Shown one piece after another: positions 30,055 through 39,944 of a DNA stretch of 64,000 nucleotides. Positions within the stretch are counted from its first letter, which is position 1, and every line of letters starts with the position of its first letter. The stretch spans positions 6,448,001-6,512,000 of the forward strand of contig AP026538.1 of assembly GCA_026075535.2 (NCBI GenBank), given 5' to 3'. Both the position numbers and the translations under genes were made by a program. The notes beneath the pieces are model-generated. The model saw only the letters and a list, made by a program, of their open reading frames with translations, searched no databases and had not been told where the DNA came from. This DNA comes from Tricholoma matsutake (lineage: Eukaryota; Basidiomycota; Agaricomycetes; Agaricales; Tricholomataceae).

Positions 30055-30425
30055 ACCCACCCCCAGCCTCATGAGCAACTGCTCGTGGGGTGGATTGTGG
30101 GTGGAATGGTGCCCAGGTGCAGGGACAGGAGACGACAATGACACACCACCTGCCCCCAGCCTCACGAGCAACTGCTCATGGGGTGGATCGCGGGTGGAAC
30201 AACAATGATGACAAGCCACCCACCCCCAGCCTCACGAGCAACTGCTCGTGGGGTGGAACATGGGTGGAACGGCGCCCAGGTGCAGGGATAGGAGACGACA
30301 ATGCACCACCTGCCCCCAGCCTCACGAGCAACTGCTTGTGGGGTGGATCATGGGTTGAACAACAACGATGACAAGCCACCTACCCCCAGCCTCACGAGCA
30401 ACTGCTCATGGGGTGGATCATGGGT
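30055..30425. repeat. E2 palindromic satellite
   Basis: Five copies of CCAGCCTCACGAGCAACTGC followed by TCGTGGGGTGGA, the inverse of the E1 array at 11375-11925. Confidence 0.85.
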
Positions 30426-30454
30426 GGAAGGACAGACAACAGTGGGGTCACGTC

Positions 30455-30735
30455 CCCTCCCCCTCCCCTGCACTTCGTGTGTCGAGGGATCTTTTTTGTA
30501 TTTTTAATTATTTATTAGTATTGTGCCCCCCCTCCCCTGTTTTGCATGGGGGAGGGATTTTTTTCTTCGTGTTTTTACCTCCCCCCTCGCGTTTGGCATG
30601 AGGGGTTAGCTTTTTATGTATATAAATAAAACTCCCTCTTGCATCTTGTGAGAGGGAGGATTTTTTGTTTATGTATGTAATCACAATCATCCCCACTCCC
30701 TTGCATTCAATGTGAGGGATGTGGTTAATTAAAAA
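30455..30735 (+). repeat. E2 hairpin array with T tails
   Basis: Hairpins CCCCTCCCCTGTTTTGCATG/GGGGAGGG, CCTCCCCCCTCGC/GCATGAGGGG, CTCCCTCTTGCATCTTGTGA/GAGGGAG and CACTCCCTTGCATTCAATGT/GAGGGATGTG. The first three are followed by T-runs on the plus strand. Confidence 0.82.
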
Positions 30736-30804
30736 AATTTGATCTTTCACTACTCCAAAAACATTAGAGTGTCATGAATAAAAATTATATTACTATCTAA
30801 TAAT

Positions 30805-30907
30805 TCTCCTGTGGCTCAACTGGTTAAGCACACATGTTTGGTTTGTCATGTGATCACTCTAATCAAGATGTCTTGAGTTCAATCCTTACTCTGCACAAAT
30901 ATATTTT
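30805..30907 (+). ncRNA. T4: tRNA-like Pol III unit, E2 right, outward
   Basis: A box TGGCTCAACTGG (30812-30823), B box GAGTTCAATCC (30875-30885), then TTTT shortly after. Between the boxes CACATG and CATGTG can pair as an anticodon-arm-like stem. Nearly identical to T1 and T7. Confidence 0.78.
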
Positions 30908-30969
30908 GTAGGCACTTTGACAACTTAAGACTTGAAATTTGACTATCCATTAGGGTATATACTCTAAGT

Positions 30970-31195
30970 TGAGGATCTGGAGTAACCAGAATCTGGTTGG
31001 AATAACCGGAATAACTGGACTCCAACCAGAATAACTGGACTCCAATTGGAATGAATGGACTCTGACCGGAATAACTGGACTCCAACCAGAATAATTGGAC
31101 TCCAACTGGAATAATTGGACTCCAACCGGAATAATTGGACTCCAACCAGAATAACTGGACTCCAACCGGAATAACTGGACTCTGACCGGAATAGG
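30970..31195. repeat. E2 right terminal block (GGAATAACTGGACTCCAACC units)
   Basis: About ten imperfect copies of a unit of about 19 bp, GGAATAACTGGACTCCAAC, end at the TIR. Inverse of the E1 left block. Confidence 0.88.
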
Positions 31196-31222
31196 TGGGG
31201 GAGGGTAAATTACAGGTGGAGC

Positions 31223-32047
31223 CTAGAACAAAGGGTCTTGAAGCCCTGTTCTGAATCAGTCTTCTGAGACTTCAATTGTAGGGACAATTGTTTCCTGACA
31301 CAGTCCAGTGGGCTGGATTGTTGTTCCATGAACTCCAAAGGTTCGGATATCTCGTCCTTGAGAGTGTCTCAGTACTGCTCTCCCTTTGGTGATGTATGAT
31401 TTCCTTTGTAGGCTCTCATGGATGCTATCACAGTGTTCCATTTGTCCAGCATTCTAGGATCATGTAGCCAATTGTGTTGAGGTTGAGGTGTTGGTCTATC
31501 CCAAAATGAACGAGTGCTTCGACTCGTTGTCACATTATTTGTCCCTCAGGAATCTTTTCCTCTTTGTCCATGGTCATATCTTCTACTTTCACTTTAGAAG
31601 ATGTGGGTTGGCATTCCATAACATTAGGGTTTTCTTAAGTTTTGGCAGTTTTGTTCCCAGTTTTTCCCCCTGTTGAAGAGTTTTAAACTCTTCATCATTT
31701 ATGAGGAGTGCATGAACTCCTCCAGGTAGTGTGCATCCGTTTTTCTTGTTGTCATCATCTGGTATTTCTTCCATGGTTGGTTTACTATCATGTAGTCAAT
31801 TATTATGTTTGTCGACACTATGATACCGATGTAGTCATCCATCACTGTCGTCCAATAGTATCTTCACAGCTGGTGTTGGTTTGCCATTGACGATGACTTG
31901 CTTGTTCTTGAAGTCCAATATCACTTTATTTCTGTGCATAAATGGAGTTCCAATGATCATATCATAGCAATCAAAGTTTGTGATGTCCACATAAGTCTCG
32001 TCACTTATGCCCGGGGCTTCCAGTTTGACATCCGTGCCATAGGTCAC
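31223..32047 (-). pseudogene. Gyp-2 protease C-terminal region and linker
   Basis: The minus strand reads the C-terminal half of the gypsy protease. It includes ETYVDITNFDCYDMIIGTPF followed by MHRNKVILDFKNKQVIVNGK, where IIGTPF is the retropepsin second motif. A Lys/Glu-rich linker (EEIPDDDNKKN, NDEEFKTLQQGEKL) follows and runs into E2 at 31222. Stops near 31830 and 31480 break it. It is in line with the DSGST active site upstream, after a stop near 32105. The protease would process gag-pol. E2 lies between this linker and the reverse transcriptase. Confidence 0.82.
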
Positions 32048-32107
32048 TGTTGCTTGACTTCCTACAGTTCCTAATTGTAATACGTGAGGGTTTGTCAGTG
32101 GGAAGAC

Positions 32108-32536
32108 TCAAATGTTGGCGACTTGAGCAAACACAGGGGTAAGGCCTGTCGTCGTACTTCCTGAGTCCCAGAGTGTCCATGCCTCGCATCCACCGATGGA
32201 TACCAGTGTGGCTAGACACTCCTTTTCTCCAGGTCTGTAGTCTGGTTGGGCTCTTGTCATTTTGTCTGCGCATAGGTGTACCTTTTGAAAGTGGGCTTTG
32301 TCTGTGGCCTGTGCTGGTCCATCTTTGCGTGACTTAGTGACTGGAGTTCGGTCTATTTCTCCAATTGTGAACATGTGTTCGGTGTCCAACACGTGATCAT
32401 ACCAGTCATTATTGTTGTATACCTTGACCTCAACCATTTCTTCCTCGTCATTCTGGTAGCCTTGGGATCCAGTGGACTGTTGAGCGCTATGTTCTGATAT
32501 TTGATCATCTTGTCTGCTGTCTTCATTGTTGACCAT
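32108..32536 (-). pseudogene. Gyp-2 protease active-site region
   Basis: An open stretch of 142 codons. An acidic leader (QNDEEEMVEVKVYNNNDWY) is followed by KECLATLVSIGGCEAWTLWD, and SGSTTTGLTP completes the DSGST aspartic-protease box at about residues 124-128. The catalytic Asp is intact. It is read directly after the zinc knuckle with one stop between them. In this gypsy family gag and protease share one frame. The product would mature the polyprotein; the copy is interrupted downstream at about 32107. Confidence 0.85.
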
Positions 32537-32551
32537 AGCAGTGTGGGCTGC

Positions 32552-32863
32552 TCAAATGTGCAATTTATTCTGTTTTGGTTTCTTGCAATCCCTAGCGTAA
32601 TGTCCTGGTTCGTCGCAATTGAAGCAAATCACATCTTCCCCAGCGGGGATAGCGGTGAGCCTGTCCTTATCACTAGATATATGGGGTTTGTCATTGTGAG
32701 CCTTAGTCATGTGTTGGTCGTCATGAACTTTTGTCTTGAAATTTGGTCTATTGTTGCTTGTACAATTATTTACAAAGACTCTAGGCTTTGATCCGTCATT
32801 GTAGCCATGCAAGTCTGATCTCTTCACGAAAGTTACACCAACTTTCTTTGCCTTGTCCTCATC
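32552..32863 (-). pseudogene. Gyp-2 gag zinc knuckle
   Basis: A Lys/Asp/His-rich stretch leads to CFNCDEPGHYARDCKKPKQ, a perfect CCHC knuckle (CX2CX4HX4C) that would bind RNA. It is joined to the capsid part upstream through KKVGVTFVKRSDL, with one stop at about 32861. It ends with a stop before AAHT. All four zinc ligands are kept. Confidence 0.9.
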
Positions 32864-33382
32864 TCATGTTTGTGTCCTTGGTGTGTCCATCATACGTGTA
32901 GCACTTGTTGAATATCGATTGTAGTGCTCCATTGTTTTCATAGCTGCTTCCAATGCCTTGCCTTCAGATACAGAATCTTCAATGGTATTTGCTTCCAGAG
33001 TAAGTCCATTCTTGAGCATCTTCATATGCATTTCTTTAGGTAAACCATGCAGAAATGTGTCCATGATGTTATAAGCATCTGGGTAAATGGACATGTTCTG
33101 GGCATGATCAATAAGAGTATCATAGTATCCTTGAATGCCAAGTTTATCTGAGTAATGTGTGGTGGCATATGCCTCGCGAGCATCTTGCATAGTAGTCGGA
33201 TGCATGAAACGATCATATAGGCCAATGATTACATCCTCAAATGTCCAGTGTAGTTGTGATCGGTTCACATGGATAACATGTTGGGAGTACCATTTTTTTG
33301 CCTCGCCCGATATGAATTCAGGAACACATAACATGCATTCCTGGTCTCTATCATCTCCTCCATATTGGATGGCTTGAAGCAT
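32864..33382 (-). pseudogene. Gyp-2 gag capsid
   Basis: These 172 codons read as a gypsy capsid domain: ECMLCVPEFISGEAKKWYSQ, HWTFEDVIIGLYDRFMHPTT, LGIQGYYDTLIDHAQNM, then MDTFLHGLPKEMHMKMLKNG and ALEAAMKTMEHYNRYST. The order and the W..Y and helix-rich pattern match retrotransposon gag (UBN2_2/Retrotrans_gag type). It is open throughout; a stop just upstream (near 33383) separates it from the N-terminal part, and one more stands before the zinc knuckle. Confidence 0.9.
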
Positions 33383-33496
33383 TATGACTAAGTTGATGAG
33401 TCAGTTTTCTAAGTCTGAAAACTTAGGTGATCCACTGTACTGTCCCACAGAGCTGGTATCAGCTCTACGGACTTTTGTTCCTTTGGGGATTTTGAG

Positions 33497-33997
33497 TCAA
33501 TATGTGAGATGTTCTCGACAGAGACGGAGTAAGTGTTCATGCATCTGGGTACGATGGTGTTCAGACATTGCTCTTATGCCAGGTGTATGTAACCTGGCTC
33601 TATCCGTGGGAGGCATAGAGTAACCCCTATGCAATGCATGTTGGTTGGTTGGCTCTTCCGGTTCATCTTTGTCATGATTGGAGCCTCCATCATCTGGAGG
33701 TCCACCATCACCGTCTCCTCCATGTCCCAATTTTTCGTGAGGGACATGGCCTTGGTTGGTTTTCCATGGTGTTTGAGGTGGGTCGGGTGGTTGTTTACAG
33801 TTTGCGCTGGTCCAGTCATCGGGCCCATCACCATCGCCACTGGGGTCACTTGGTGCTCATGTGCATTTTGCTGTGTGTGTGTATTGAGGGTCCAATATGT
33901 CAATTGGTTGGTGTCCTTCAAATATTATTCCTTGGTTGTTGTACTGTGAGCCACCACCTAGTCCAAGATCTTCATTCCTGAGGTGTTAATAGGTGAT
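33497..33997 (-). pseudogene. Gyp-2 gag N-terminal acidic region
   Basis: The minus strand encodes a low-complexity Gly/Asp/Pro/Gln-rich stretch (GGDGDGGPPDDGGSNHDKDE) leading into RARLHTPGIRAMSEHHRTQM and LLRLCREHLTY, a predicted helix that precedes the capsid. Stops occur at about 33862 and 33980. The frame connects to the segment at 35133-36311 once S3 with one CCGG is removed. It shows no recognised domain and is typical of disordered gag N-termini. Confidence 0.7.
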
Positions 33998-34001
33998 CCG
34001 G

Positions 34002-35128
34002 TGATGATACTCAACCCGGGAAAACCACCAAAATGGCCAATGAGGCAATCAATGATATTTGCGATGAGTCAGAGGAAGGGAGCGAGATGTTCCGAACATT
34101 TGTGGTCAAACCTATGGGAAGATAACTACTTGGTACTAGTCATGAAGGTAGTTCTATAGGAGACAAAGGTGTTTGGCATGGTCCGATTGATGAGATCAAT
34201 GGTGAACGAGTTTATCATCGATGGTCGATGTGTGAATTCTGGGGACCTTACAATAGGTCAATAGTATACGAAGACTATAGTTGATGGCTAGGAAGTGTTG
34301 GAAGGGGTGCTAGTGCTAACGATCAGAGGATCGTAGGAAGATCAAGGATGACAATGGTTGCAGAGGTTTCTCGTCAATTGAGAAAACTTGTAGAAGTTTA
34401 GATTGTTTTAGAGGATAGATCTGATTCTTAGAACTTAATACGAGATGATAGGTGAAGACAATTTCTTGTTTTTCCAAGTAGATACTACAGAGTTTTATAT
34501 GTTTTAAAGAAACTTCCTAAAATGGAATGAGAAACATGTGTAGAACATGAGGCAAAAGATATGAGTTAAGGCACAAGGCCAAAAAGGAGACTGGAATCCG
34601 AACAAGAAAGATATATATCATATGATGAAAGAGTAATAAAGGGTATAGAACTAAAAAGGGACTGTCCTTTGTGTATAAACTGCGCTAAGTCTCGCAATAA
34701 TGCATCCAGTGGGTTCTGTGTGTGATAGGGACTTGGAACGAGGCTGACCTACTATCAGCAGGTTTGAGCATGAGTTGGAATACTTCCTGGTGCATGGTAT
34801 TCCACCATATAGATAACAAATGCGGTGCCCAATGTCACTCATAGTCTCTCGATATCGATTGATAATGCTCAACGATGCTCGATTGCATTCGCGGTTGTTC
34901 AAGGTTGATCGGGGATGTTCAATGGTCATTTAGAGGGATCTTAGGGGCTTTCGAGGTAGTCCTAAGGATGTGCAATGTGATTTCTAAGTATGATTGATGC
35001 GGTCAATACGATATCGCGCTTGGTAGACTTGGTTGCACTGCATCTGGGACATTGTAGAAGTTAGCTGATGTGATTAACATGTGGTTGAAATAGTGAATCA
35101 GCCTTTGAGCCGAAAAGACAACCTATCA
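34002..35128 (-). mobile_element. LTR-S3: solo gypsy LTR in Gyp-2 gag
   Basis: TGATGATACTCAACCC to ACCTATCA, 1,127 bp, with CCGG on both sides (33998-34001 and 35129-35132). Same family as S1, S2 and the Gyp-3 LTR. No internal sequence is present. Confidence 0.9.
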
Positions 35129-35132
35129 CCGG

Positions 35133-36311
35133 TCCTCAAGAGTGTTAGCCATGGGTATCTGTGCCCCATGGGGTACCTGAATCATTGGCCCAGACACCTC
35201 AGAAGTTCCCCATGCGGTGGGGCAGGTGGAGTCTGTATCTTCTGTATGATCTGGCTGATGGAAGATCATAGGCAATGTCATTTCCTTGAACATAACATGG
35301 TGATGGCGGGCAGCTGCATCATGATGTCGACAATATTTGCCATTTGATTCTCCTAGCTGTTGAGGCACATTGATGTTAGCAATGGCGTTCTCAATGGCGG
35401 GGTCTGGGTAAAGAGGTTCAGGTTGAGTGTCCCAAGGCACTTGTGTTTCCTCAGGTTTGCGCTTAGGTTGGTGTTGAGGGGTTCCTAAGCTTTGTCCCAT
35501 GTAGTCCTCTATATTGGTCACCGATGGTGTCGCTGTCAGTGCATCCATTTTCTTTGAGGCAATCCATTTTGCAATGAGCGCCTTGAAGATGTCGAGGTAC
35601 ACCTTTTGGTACACTGGTGACCCCAATTCCACCTTTTTCTTAGCAAGGGTTAGGACCTCTACTGTCCATTTATGGGACATTTGTTTGATCTTGATGCGAA
35701 GGTAGGGGTTAGTGAATGGGCATTCGTCCCATAGTAACTCTTCAGTCCAATTCAGGGTGTCCATTGGGTCCTCTTCTTTGATGTCATCATCCAATAGGCT
35801 ATTCCTGTCAGTGTCAAGATGAGTGGTTTCAACAGGGGGTCATAGGCACTCTTGGATACAAGGTAAGTAGGAAGCTGATACCGAATGTCGCCTTCCAGTT
35901 TGAGCTTCTGGGGTTTTGGGGGTTTGATGCAAAGATGCAAATGCCGGGGCCAGTGGGAAGTGCAGTAGTGGTTCCCTTCAAGGTTCAGATGTGAAGGGGT
36001 TTGGCGTGCCAGATACGCATCTGTCGCTTGCTTGTTGACCGAGTCCCTGTGGCTTGGGTACTTGCATAGTGAATCCAGTTGGTACTGGTATTGATGATGA
36101 TGGTGCATACACCATTGTTCTTGTTCTGGTTTCGTGTGCCTTTGCCTTTAGAGAGTCCACTCTGGGACTCTCCTGCTCTCGACTCTCCTACTGTTTGTTT
36201 GGGTTGTTGAGGTGTTTTTTGAGGAGTGGAAGGTGGTTGTGTTCCTTCCACTTGCATTGCTTGTTGTATAGCTGTCATGGTCGTCATTCTTCTTGTTGTC
36301 AAAGGTGTCAC
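35133..36311 (-). pseudogene. Gyp-2 gag N-terminal part
   Basis: At 36311 a Thr/Gln/Pro-rich start (MTPLTTRRMTTMTAIQQAM) appears about 105 bases after the 5' LTR. After frame changes, an open stretch of 222 codons (35794-35126) reads LNWTEELLWDECPFTNPYLR, IKQMSHKWTVEVLTLAKKKV, then VYQKVYLDIFKALIAKWIAS, a helix-rich segment, followed by a Pro/His-rich tail that ends at S3. I recognise no catalytic domain. Its place between 5' LTR and capsid makes it the N-terminal gag region. It is broken by at least one frameshift near 35800-36000. Confidence 0.6.
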
Positions 36312-36416
36312 ATCGCTATATTTGGTTGTTGTTGAGTGTATCTAAAATGAGTAATAACTTCTAAAACTTCTATTTGGTAAGCTTGTGGCTTCCAATAGCT
36401 GGTAAGCTCAAAAAAA

Positions 36417-36599
36417 TGTAATGCTTAGTTACTAGCTTTGAATACTTATGACTTACAGTGCACCCAACAGAGCAGAGTCCAGTCTATTTGGTAGCTATGT
36501 TGTGTACATTGTAAGTTATGAAGTCATTGTCCCCCAAATACAGGTAAACAGTAAGTAAGAATAGTTGGGTATGTAATATGTAACGTGGTACCCGTTACA
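36417..36599 (-). repeat. Gyp-2 5' LTR
   Basis: 183 bp, direct repeat of 18424-18606, followed by the TSD CCGTC (36600-36604). Confidence 0.92.
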
Positions 36600-36814
36600 C
36601 CGTCACTACCAGAACGGTGCCCTATGGCACCTAGTGAACCCCAGACGGCTCCCCAGAGGCTGCCACCATGCCCAGCATGGCCTGCAGACACCACTCTGCC
36701 CCAGACACCCCATAGGCAAGCTGCCTCACCACTGCCAACACCTCAGACCCCAGCCATGTCAGCAATGGCACTCTCGACATCCCCAGAACCACCTTCAGCA
36801 TTCAGCCCACCCCA

Positions 36815-37653
36815 TAGTGTTTAAAGGTCCAGTCTGTAGGACCGAAAAAAAGACCGAAACTGAACTGAACTGGACCAATTAGGACCGGACCAGTGGTCTA
36901 TTTATGGACTGGTCTTTTTCAGTCCAGTTGCTGGTCTTTCATTTTGAAAAATATAGTAGGACCGATGAAAAACCGGTTTAAACCGGTTGCGACCGGTCTT
37001 TCGTCTCACCGTATGTTGTACCTTACTCCCACACATATTTACTTCATTTTCGGTCCCTGGATCATCAAAAACAGTCAAGAATTGGTTGAGATATGACCAA
37101 AAGCATTTTTGTATGAGTATTTTGTTGTATCAGAACAACTTTGATTGCATTGCTTATTACCTGAGCTATAATTTTTTTTTGTACAGCTATATGACATCAT
37201 AAAAGTAACAACAACACACCTAATTATCTTTACCATGTGATTTTATTCATATAACAGCCCAAATGAGTGTGACTACAAACTACAAATTACAAACTAAAAA
37301 CTGCAACTTGAATGCATGTCCTTTCAGTTTTGGCCATATCTCAGTCAAATCTTGACGGAATTGCTTAAATGTTGGATCAGTCTATGGAGTATTACAATAT
37401 CTATCCATGAATATAATGTATCTGAGGTACTGGTCATATTTGTTGAGATACATATGGGTTATTTGGCACAATAAAGTTTACAACAAAAGACTGGTCCAAA
37501 CCAGTCTTTTTTCAGTCCATGGACTGATTAGGACCAGTCCTAAAGGGTCCAGTTGCAGTCCTCCAATATCTGGGTCGGTCCTAGACCGGTTGTGGTTGCC
37601 GGTTGCCCCATTTGGAAGTCAAAAACTGGACTGGACTGGACCTTTAAATACTA
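36815..37653. mobile_element. M2: second copy of the hAT-like MITE, 839 bp
   Basis: TAGTGTTTAAAGGTCCAGT at the left, and the inverse with one C to T change at the right. TSD CCACCCCA at 36807-36814 and 37654-37661. Same orientation and high similarity to M1 across the full length. Inserted in L3 interior sequence. Confidence 0.93.
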
Positions 37654-37794
37654 CCACCCCAACCTGTTCCCCTGTCCCCCTACTGAACACCTCGAGCCAC
37701 ACCATGTCACCACCATGTCGCCATCAATGTGTCTGTCGACGATGGCCAGGCCTCTACAGGTTCCTCCCCTCCTGCCACCATGTTCATTCCACCT

Positions 37795-37965
37795 GTCCTC
37801 CCATCCACATCACCAGCCCCATCCACATCACCAGCCCCATCCACATCACCAGCCCAATCCACATAACCAGCCCGTCCACATCACCAGCCCTGTCCACATC
37901 ACCAGCCCTGTCCACATCACCAGCCCCATTCACCAGCCCCTCCATCACCAGCCCCATTCACCAGC
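37795..37965. repeat. L3 interior tandem repeat (CATCACCAGCCCCATCCA)
   Basis: About eight imperfect copies of an 18-bp unit, so reading frames stay open through it. It explains the Ser/Pro/His-rich open frames seen here. Confidence 0.88.
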
Positions 37966-38203
37966 CCCATTCCTGTCACCATTCCTGTTTGCTTCACCAG
38001 CCCTGTTCCCGTCACCAGCCCTGTCCATGCCCTTGTCCACACCCATTCTTGTCCTTGCCAGTCCTGATCAACACCCAACATTGTCAATGCACTTATGACT
38101 TAATGTTCTTGCAAACACATAAAGATATTTTTGGTTAATCTGACCACATTTACCTTGCCACCTGCCCCCCCCCCCCTGTCATTTTTTTGGAGTATGAGAG
38201 AGT

Positions 38204-38386
38204 GTAAGAGTGCCTCTTACATCATCACACAATTATCACATGCTTCAGTATTATCACATGTTATTCCAGTAGTATATAGTCCATACTTTGAGTACTTGTA
38301 CTGTATTCTAGATTCCCCCATCGAATTATATTAAGTTCCTTATAGTTCTCATGTCCTTGAGTGTTGGAAGCTCCGGCTTCCTTCCA
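38204..38386. repeat. L3 right LTR
   Basis: TGTAAGAGTGCC to CTTCCTTCCA, 183 bp, followed by TSD CAACC. It retains the canonical TG start. Confidence 0.88.
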
Positions 38387-38391
38387 CAACC

Positions 38392-38792
38392 AAGATTCAA
38401 CTTGACAGCTCTCATGGGTGTGAACCCTTTGAATAAGAGCATCAAATGTAACACACCACACATCCTGCAAGCAGTTGCCGACATCGGATCCTCACACCAT
38501 ATATTAACAAGCACAGTGATTATGGCATCATATGCACAGCTGTTGTTCTGCCACTGAGTGCCAAGTGGAACAGTTAGTTGAATAGGACCAGACAGATTAG
38601 TAGGCTGGTGGCAGAACTTCACCTTTTTGGGCAGCTGCTGTTTTTCAGCTGGTACAACATAAGTGCTTTTGCATTGACCAGAGTTGGGAAAGTGACACAG
38701 TGTGTGACATTGGCTGTGCTTATTTTTGAGGGCATTACCATGGCACCAGTAGCCGTGTTTGGTACAGAGCTGGCCTTGTTACTAGTACTATC
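38392..38792 (-). pseudogene. Gene P, Cys/His-rich linker and catalytic Cys box
   Basis: The minus strand reads a Cys/His-rich segment (LCTKHGYWCHGN, then HSQCHTLCHFPNSGQCKSTY) resembling a zinc-binding module. A linker and then LTVPLGTQWQNNSCAYDAII follow, with VNIWCEDP after it. NNSCAYDA resembles the Cys box of ubiquitin-hydrolase-type proteases (Asn-X-Cys followed by Ala/aromatic). The part nearest E4 has TAG, TAG and TAA codons where CAG/CAA would be expected, consistent with C to T decay. It continues after L3 at 15301-14735, with a frame change. Function is inferred from the motif only. Confidence 0.6.
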
Positions 38793-38819
38793 CACTTTGG
38801 CTGAACTTTACACTGCCCC

Positions 38820-38960
38820 ACATAGTCCTGGAGGAATCCTGGTAGTCCTACTGGGAAGACCAGGAATCCTCCAGGAATCCAGTAGGACTCACCAGGACTC
38901 ACCAGGACTCACCAGGAATCCAGTGGGACTTACCAGGATTCCTGGTATGTTACCAAACAT
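38820..38960. repeat. E4 left terminal block (CCAGGAATCC, CACCAGGACT units)
   Basis: Tandem imperfect decamers of CAGGAATCCAG and TCACCAGGAC. The matching inverse block is at 42895-43110. Confidence 0.82.
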
Positions 38961-39037
38961 CCAACCATAATGGAAAGTCAATTTGATATCTTATGAGTTC
39001 AAGTGCCTCAACTTCAGAAATTTCACAACGTGCCCAC

Positions 39038-39138
39038 AAAACAGATTTGTGCAAAGCAGGAATTGAACTCAAGACCTCATGATGAGGAATCACATGACAA
39101 ACCAGACAAGTGTGCTCAACCAGTTGAGCCACAGGAGA
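39038..39138 (-). ncRNA. T5: tRNA-like Pol III unit, E4 left, outward
   Basis: A box TGGCTCAACTGG (39120-39131), B box GAGTTCAATTCC (39059-39070), TTTT (39038-39041) on the minus strand. Same type as T1, T4 and T7 but clearly diverged. Confidence 0.78.
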
Positions 39139-39229
39139 ATTATTTGTTATCCATATAAAGTTTATTTATGACTCAAACTCAAACTCAAGCATGTAATCTC
39201 TTTCAAAGTCACTATTAAGATCAAATAAT

Positions 39230-39500
39230 TTTAATCAACTACATCCCTTGCATCTAACGCAAGGGATACAATACAATTAACTACATAAAAAAAGCCCTCC
39301 CATGCACCTCGTGCAAGGGAGAGCCCTAAAAATATTTACAGATAAAACTAAATCCCCTCACATTGAATGCGAGGGGAGGGCAACAATTATGAATAAATAA
39401 AGAAAATCCCCTCACCGTTGTAAAATATGGGCGAGGGGGAGGGCATTAATATAAATTAAAAAAATGAAAAAAAAACCCTCCCCATGCAAAATGCAGGGGA
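39230..39500. repeat. E4 hairpin array
   Basis: Five hairpins, among them CATCCCTTGCATCTAACGCA/AGGGAT, CCTCCCATGCACCTCGTGCA/AGGGAG and ATCCCCTCACATTGAATGCG/AGGGGA, with A-rich spacers (T-rich on the minus strand, the outward direction). Confidence 0.82.
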
Positions 39501-39534
39501 GGGGGCGGCCTGGTGGTGTCTCATCATGGTGTGG

Positions 39535-39935
39535 GTGCATGGGTCCCATTCCCTGTCCCCATCCCCATCCCCATCCCTGTCCCCATCTCCCTGTCATCCC
39601 CATCCCAATGGTTCCCCGTTTCTGCCCCATGAGCAGTTGCTCATGGCGGCGGATTGGGGTGCTGCTGTAATGGTGGCCGTCATCGCCATTCCACCCACAA
39701 TCCACCCCATGAGCAGTGGCTCATGGGGCTGGAGGCAGGTGGTGTGTCATTGGCCCCATCATCATCATCCATCGTGGTTGGCAGCCATGCTTCACGTTCT
39801 GGGGGTTCTGGTGCTGGTAGGCAGTGGCGTTGTTGTTGTTGTTGACTGCACACTCACAATCCACCCTACGAGCAGAGGCTCACAGGGATGGGGTGGGTGT
39901 TGGGTTGTCTTGTGTCTGGCCGTTGTGACCAGTAG
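39535..39935. repeat. E4 CCATCCCC microsatellite and palindromic satellite
   Basis: A C/A-rich run (39545-39605) is followed by cores CCCCATGAGCAGTTGCTCAT (39633), CCCCATGAGCAGTGGCTCAT (39705) and a degraded third (39865), homologous to the E1 satellite. Confidence 0.78.
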
Positions 39936-39944
39936 AGTAGAACC

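Larger units (their letters stand above)
27240..31214. mobile_element. E2: second copy of the E1-type element, inverted
   Basis: It starts AGAGTACTTTACACTCCCCC and ends with the inverse of TGTAATTTACCCTCCCCC. The flanks TGTGGAGC and GGTGGAGC agree at 7 of 8. Without S2 it is about 2.6 kb. Module order is the mirror of E1, and the interior is highly similar. It lies in Gyp-2 between protease and reverse transcriptase. Confidence 0.87.
18424..36599 (-). mobile_element. Gyp-2: Ty3/gypsy element with 183-bp LTRs, heavily nested
   Basis: The LTRs at 18424-18606 and 36417-36599 start TGTAATG and end CCCGTTACA. The TSD CCGTC is at 18419-18423 and 36600-36604. The minus strand encodes gag, protease and reverse transcriptase, interrupted by S3, E2 and the CACTG element. 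RNase H and integrase are not found. Instead a different set of reading frames fills 18607-20757. Removing the insertions leaves roughly 7.7 kb. Confidence 0.92.
15307..38386. mobile_element. L3: LTR element without coding capacity (LARD-like), carrying the main nest
   Basis: The LTRs at 15307-15490 and 38204-38386 are flanked by CAACC (15302-15306 and 38387-38391). Without H1, Gyp-2 and M2 it is about 2.9 kb. Its interior is low-complexity, C-rich sequence without recognisable gag or pol, so it must have moved in trans. It is inserted in gene P. Its orientation is uncertain: a purine stretch GGAGTATGAGAGAG precedes the right LTR, but an A-rich tract flanks the left one on the other strand. 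Confidence 0.88.
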
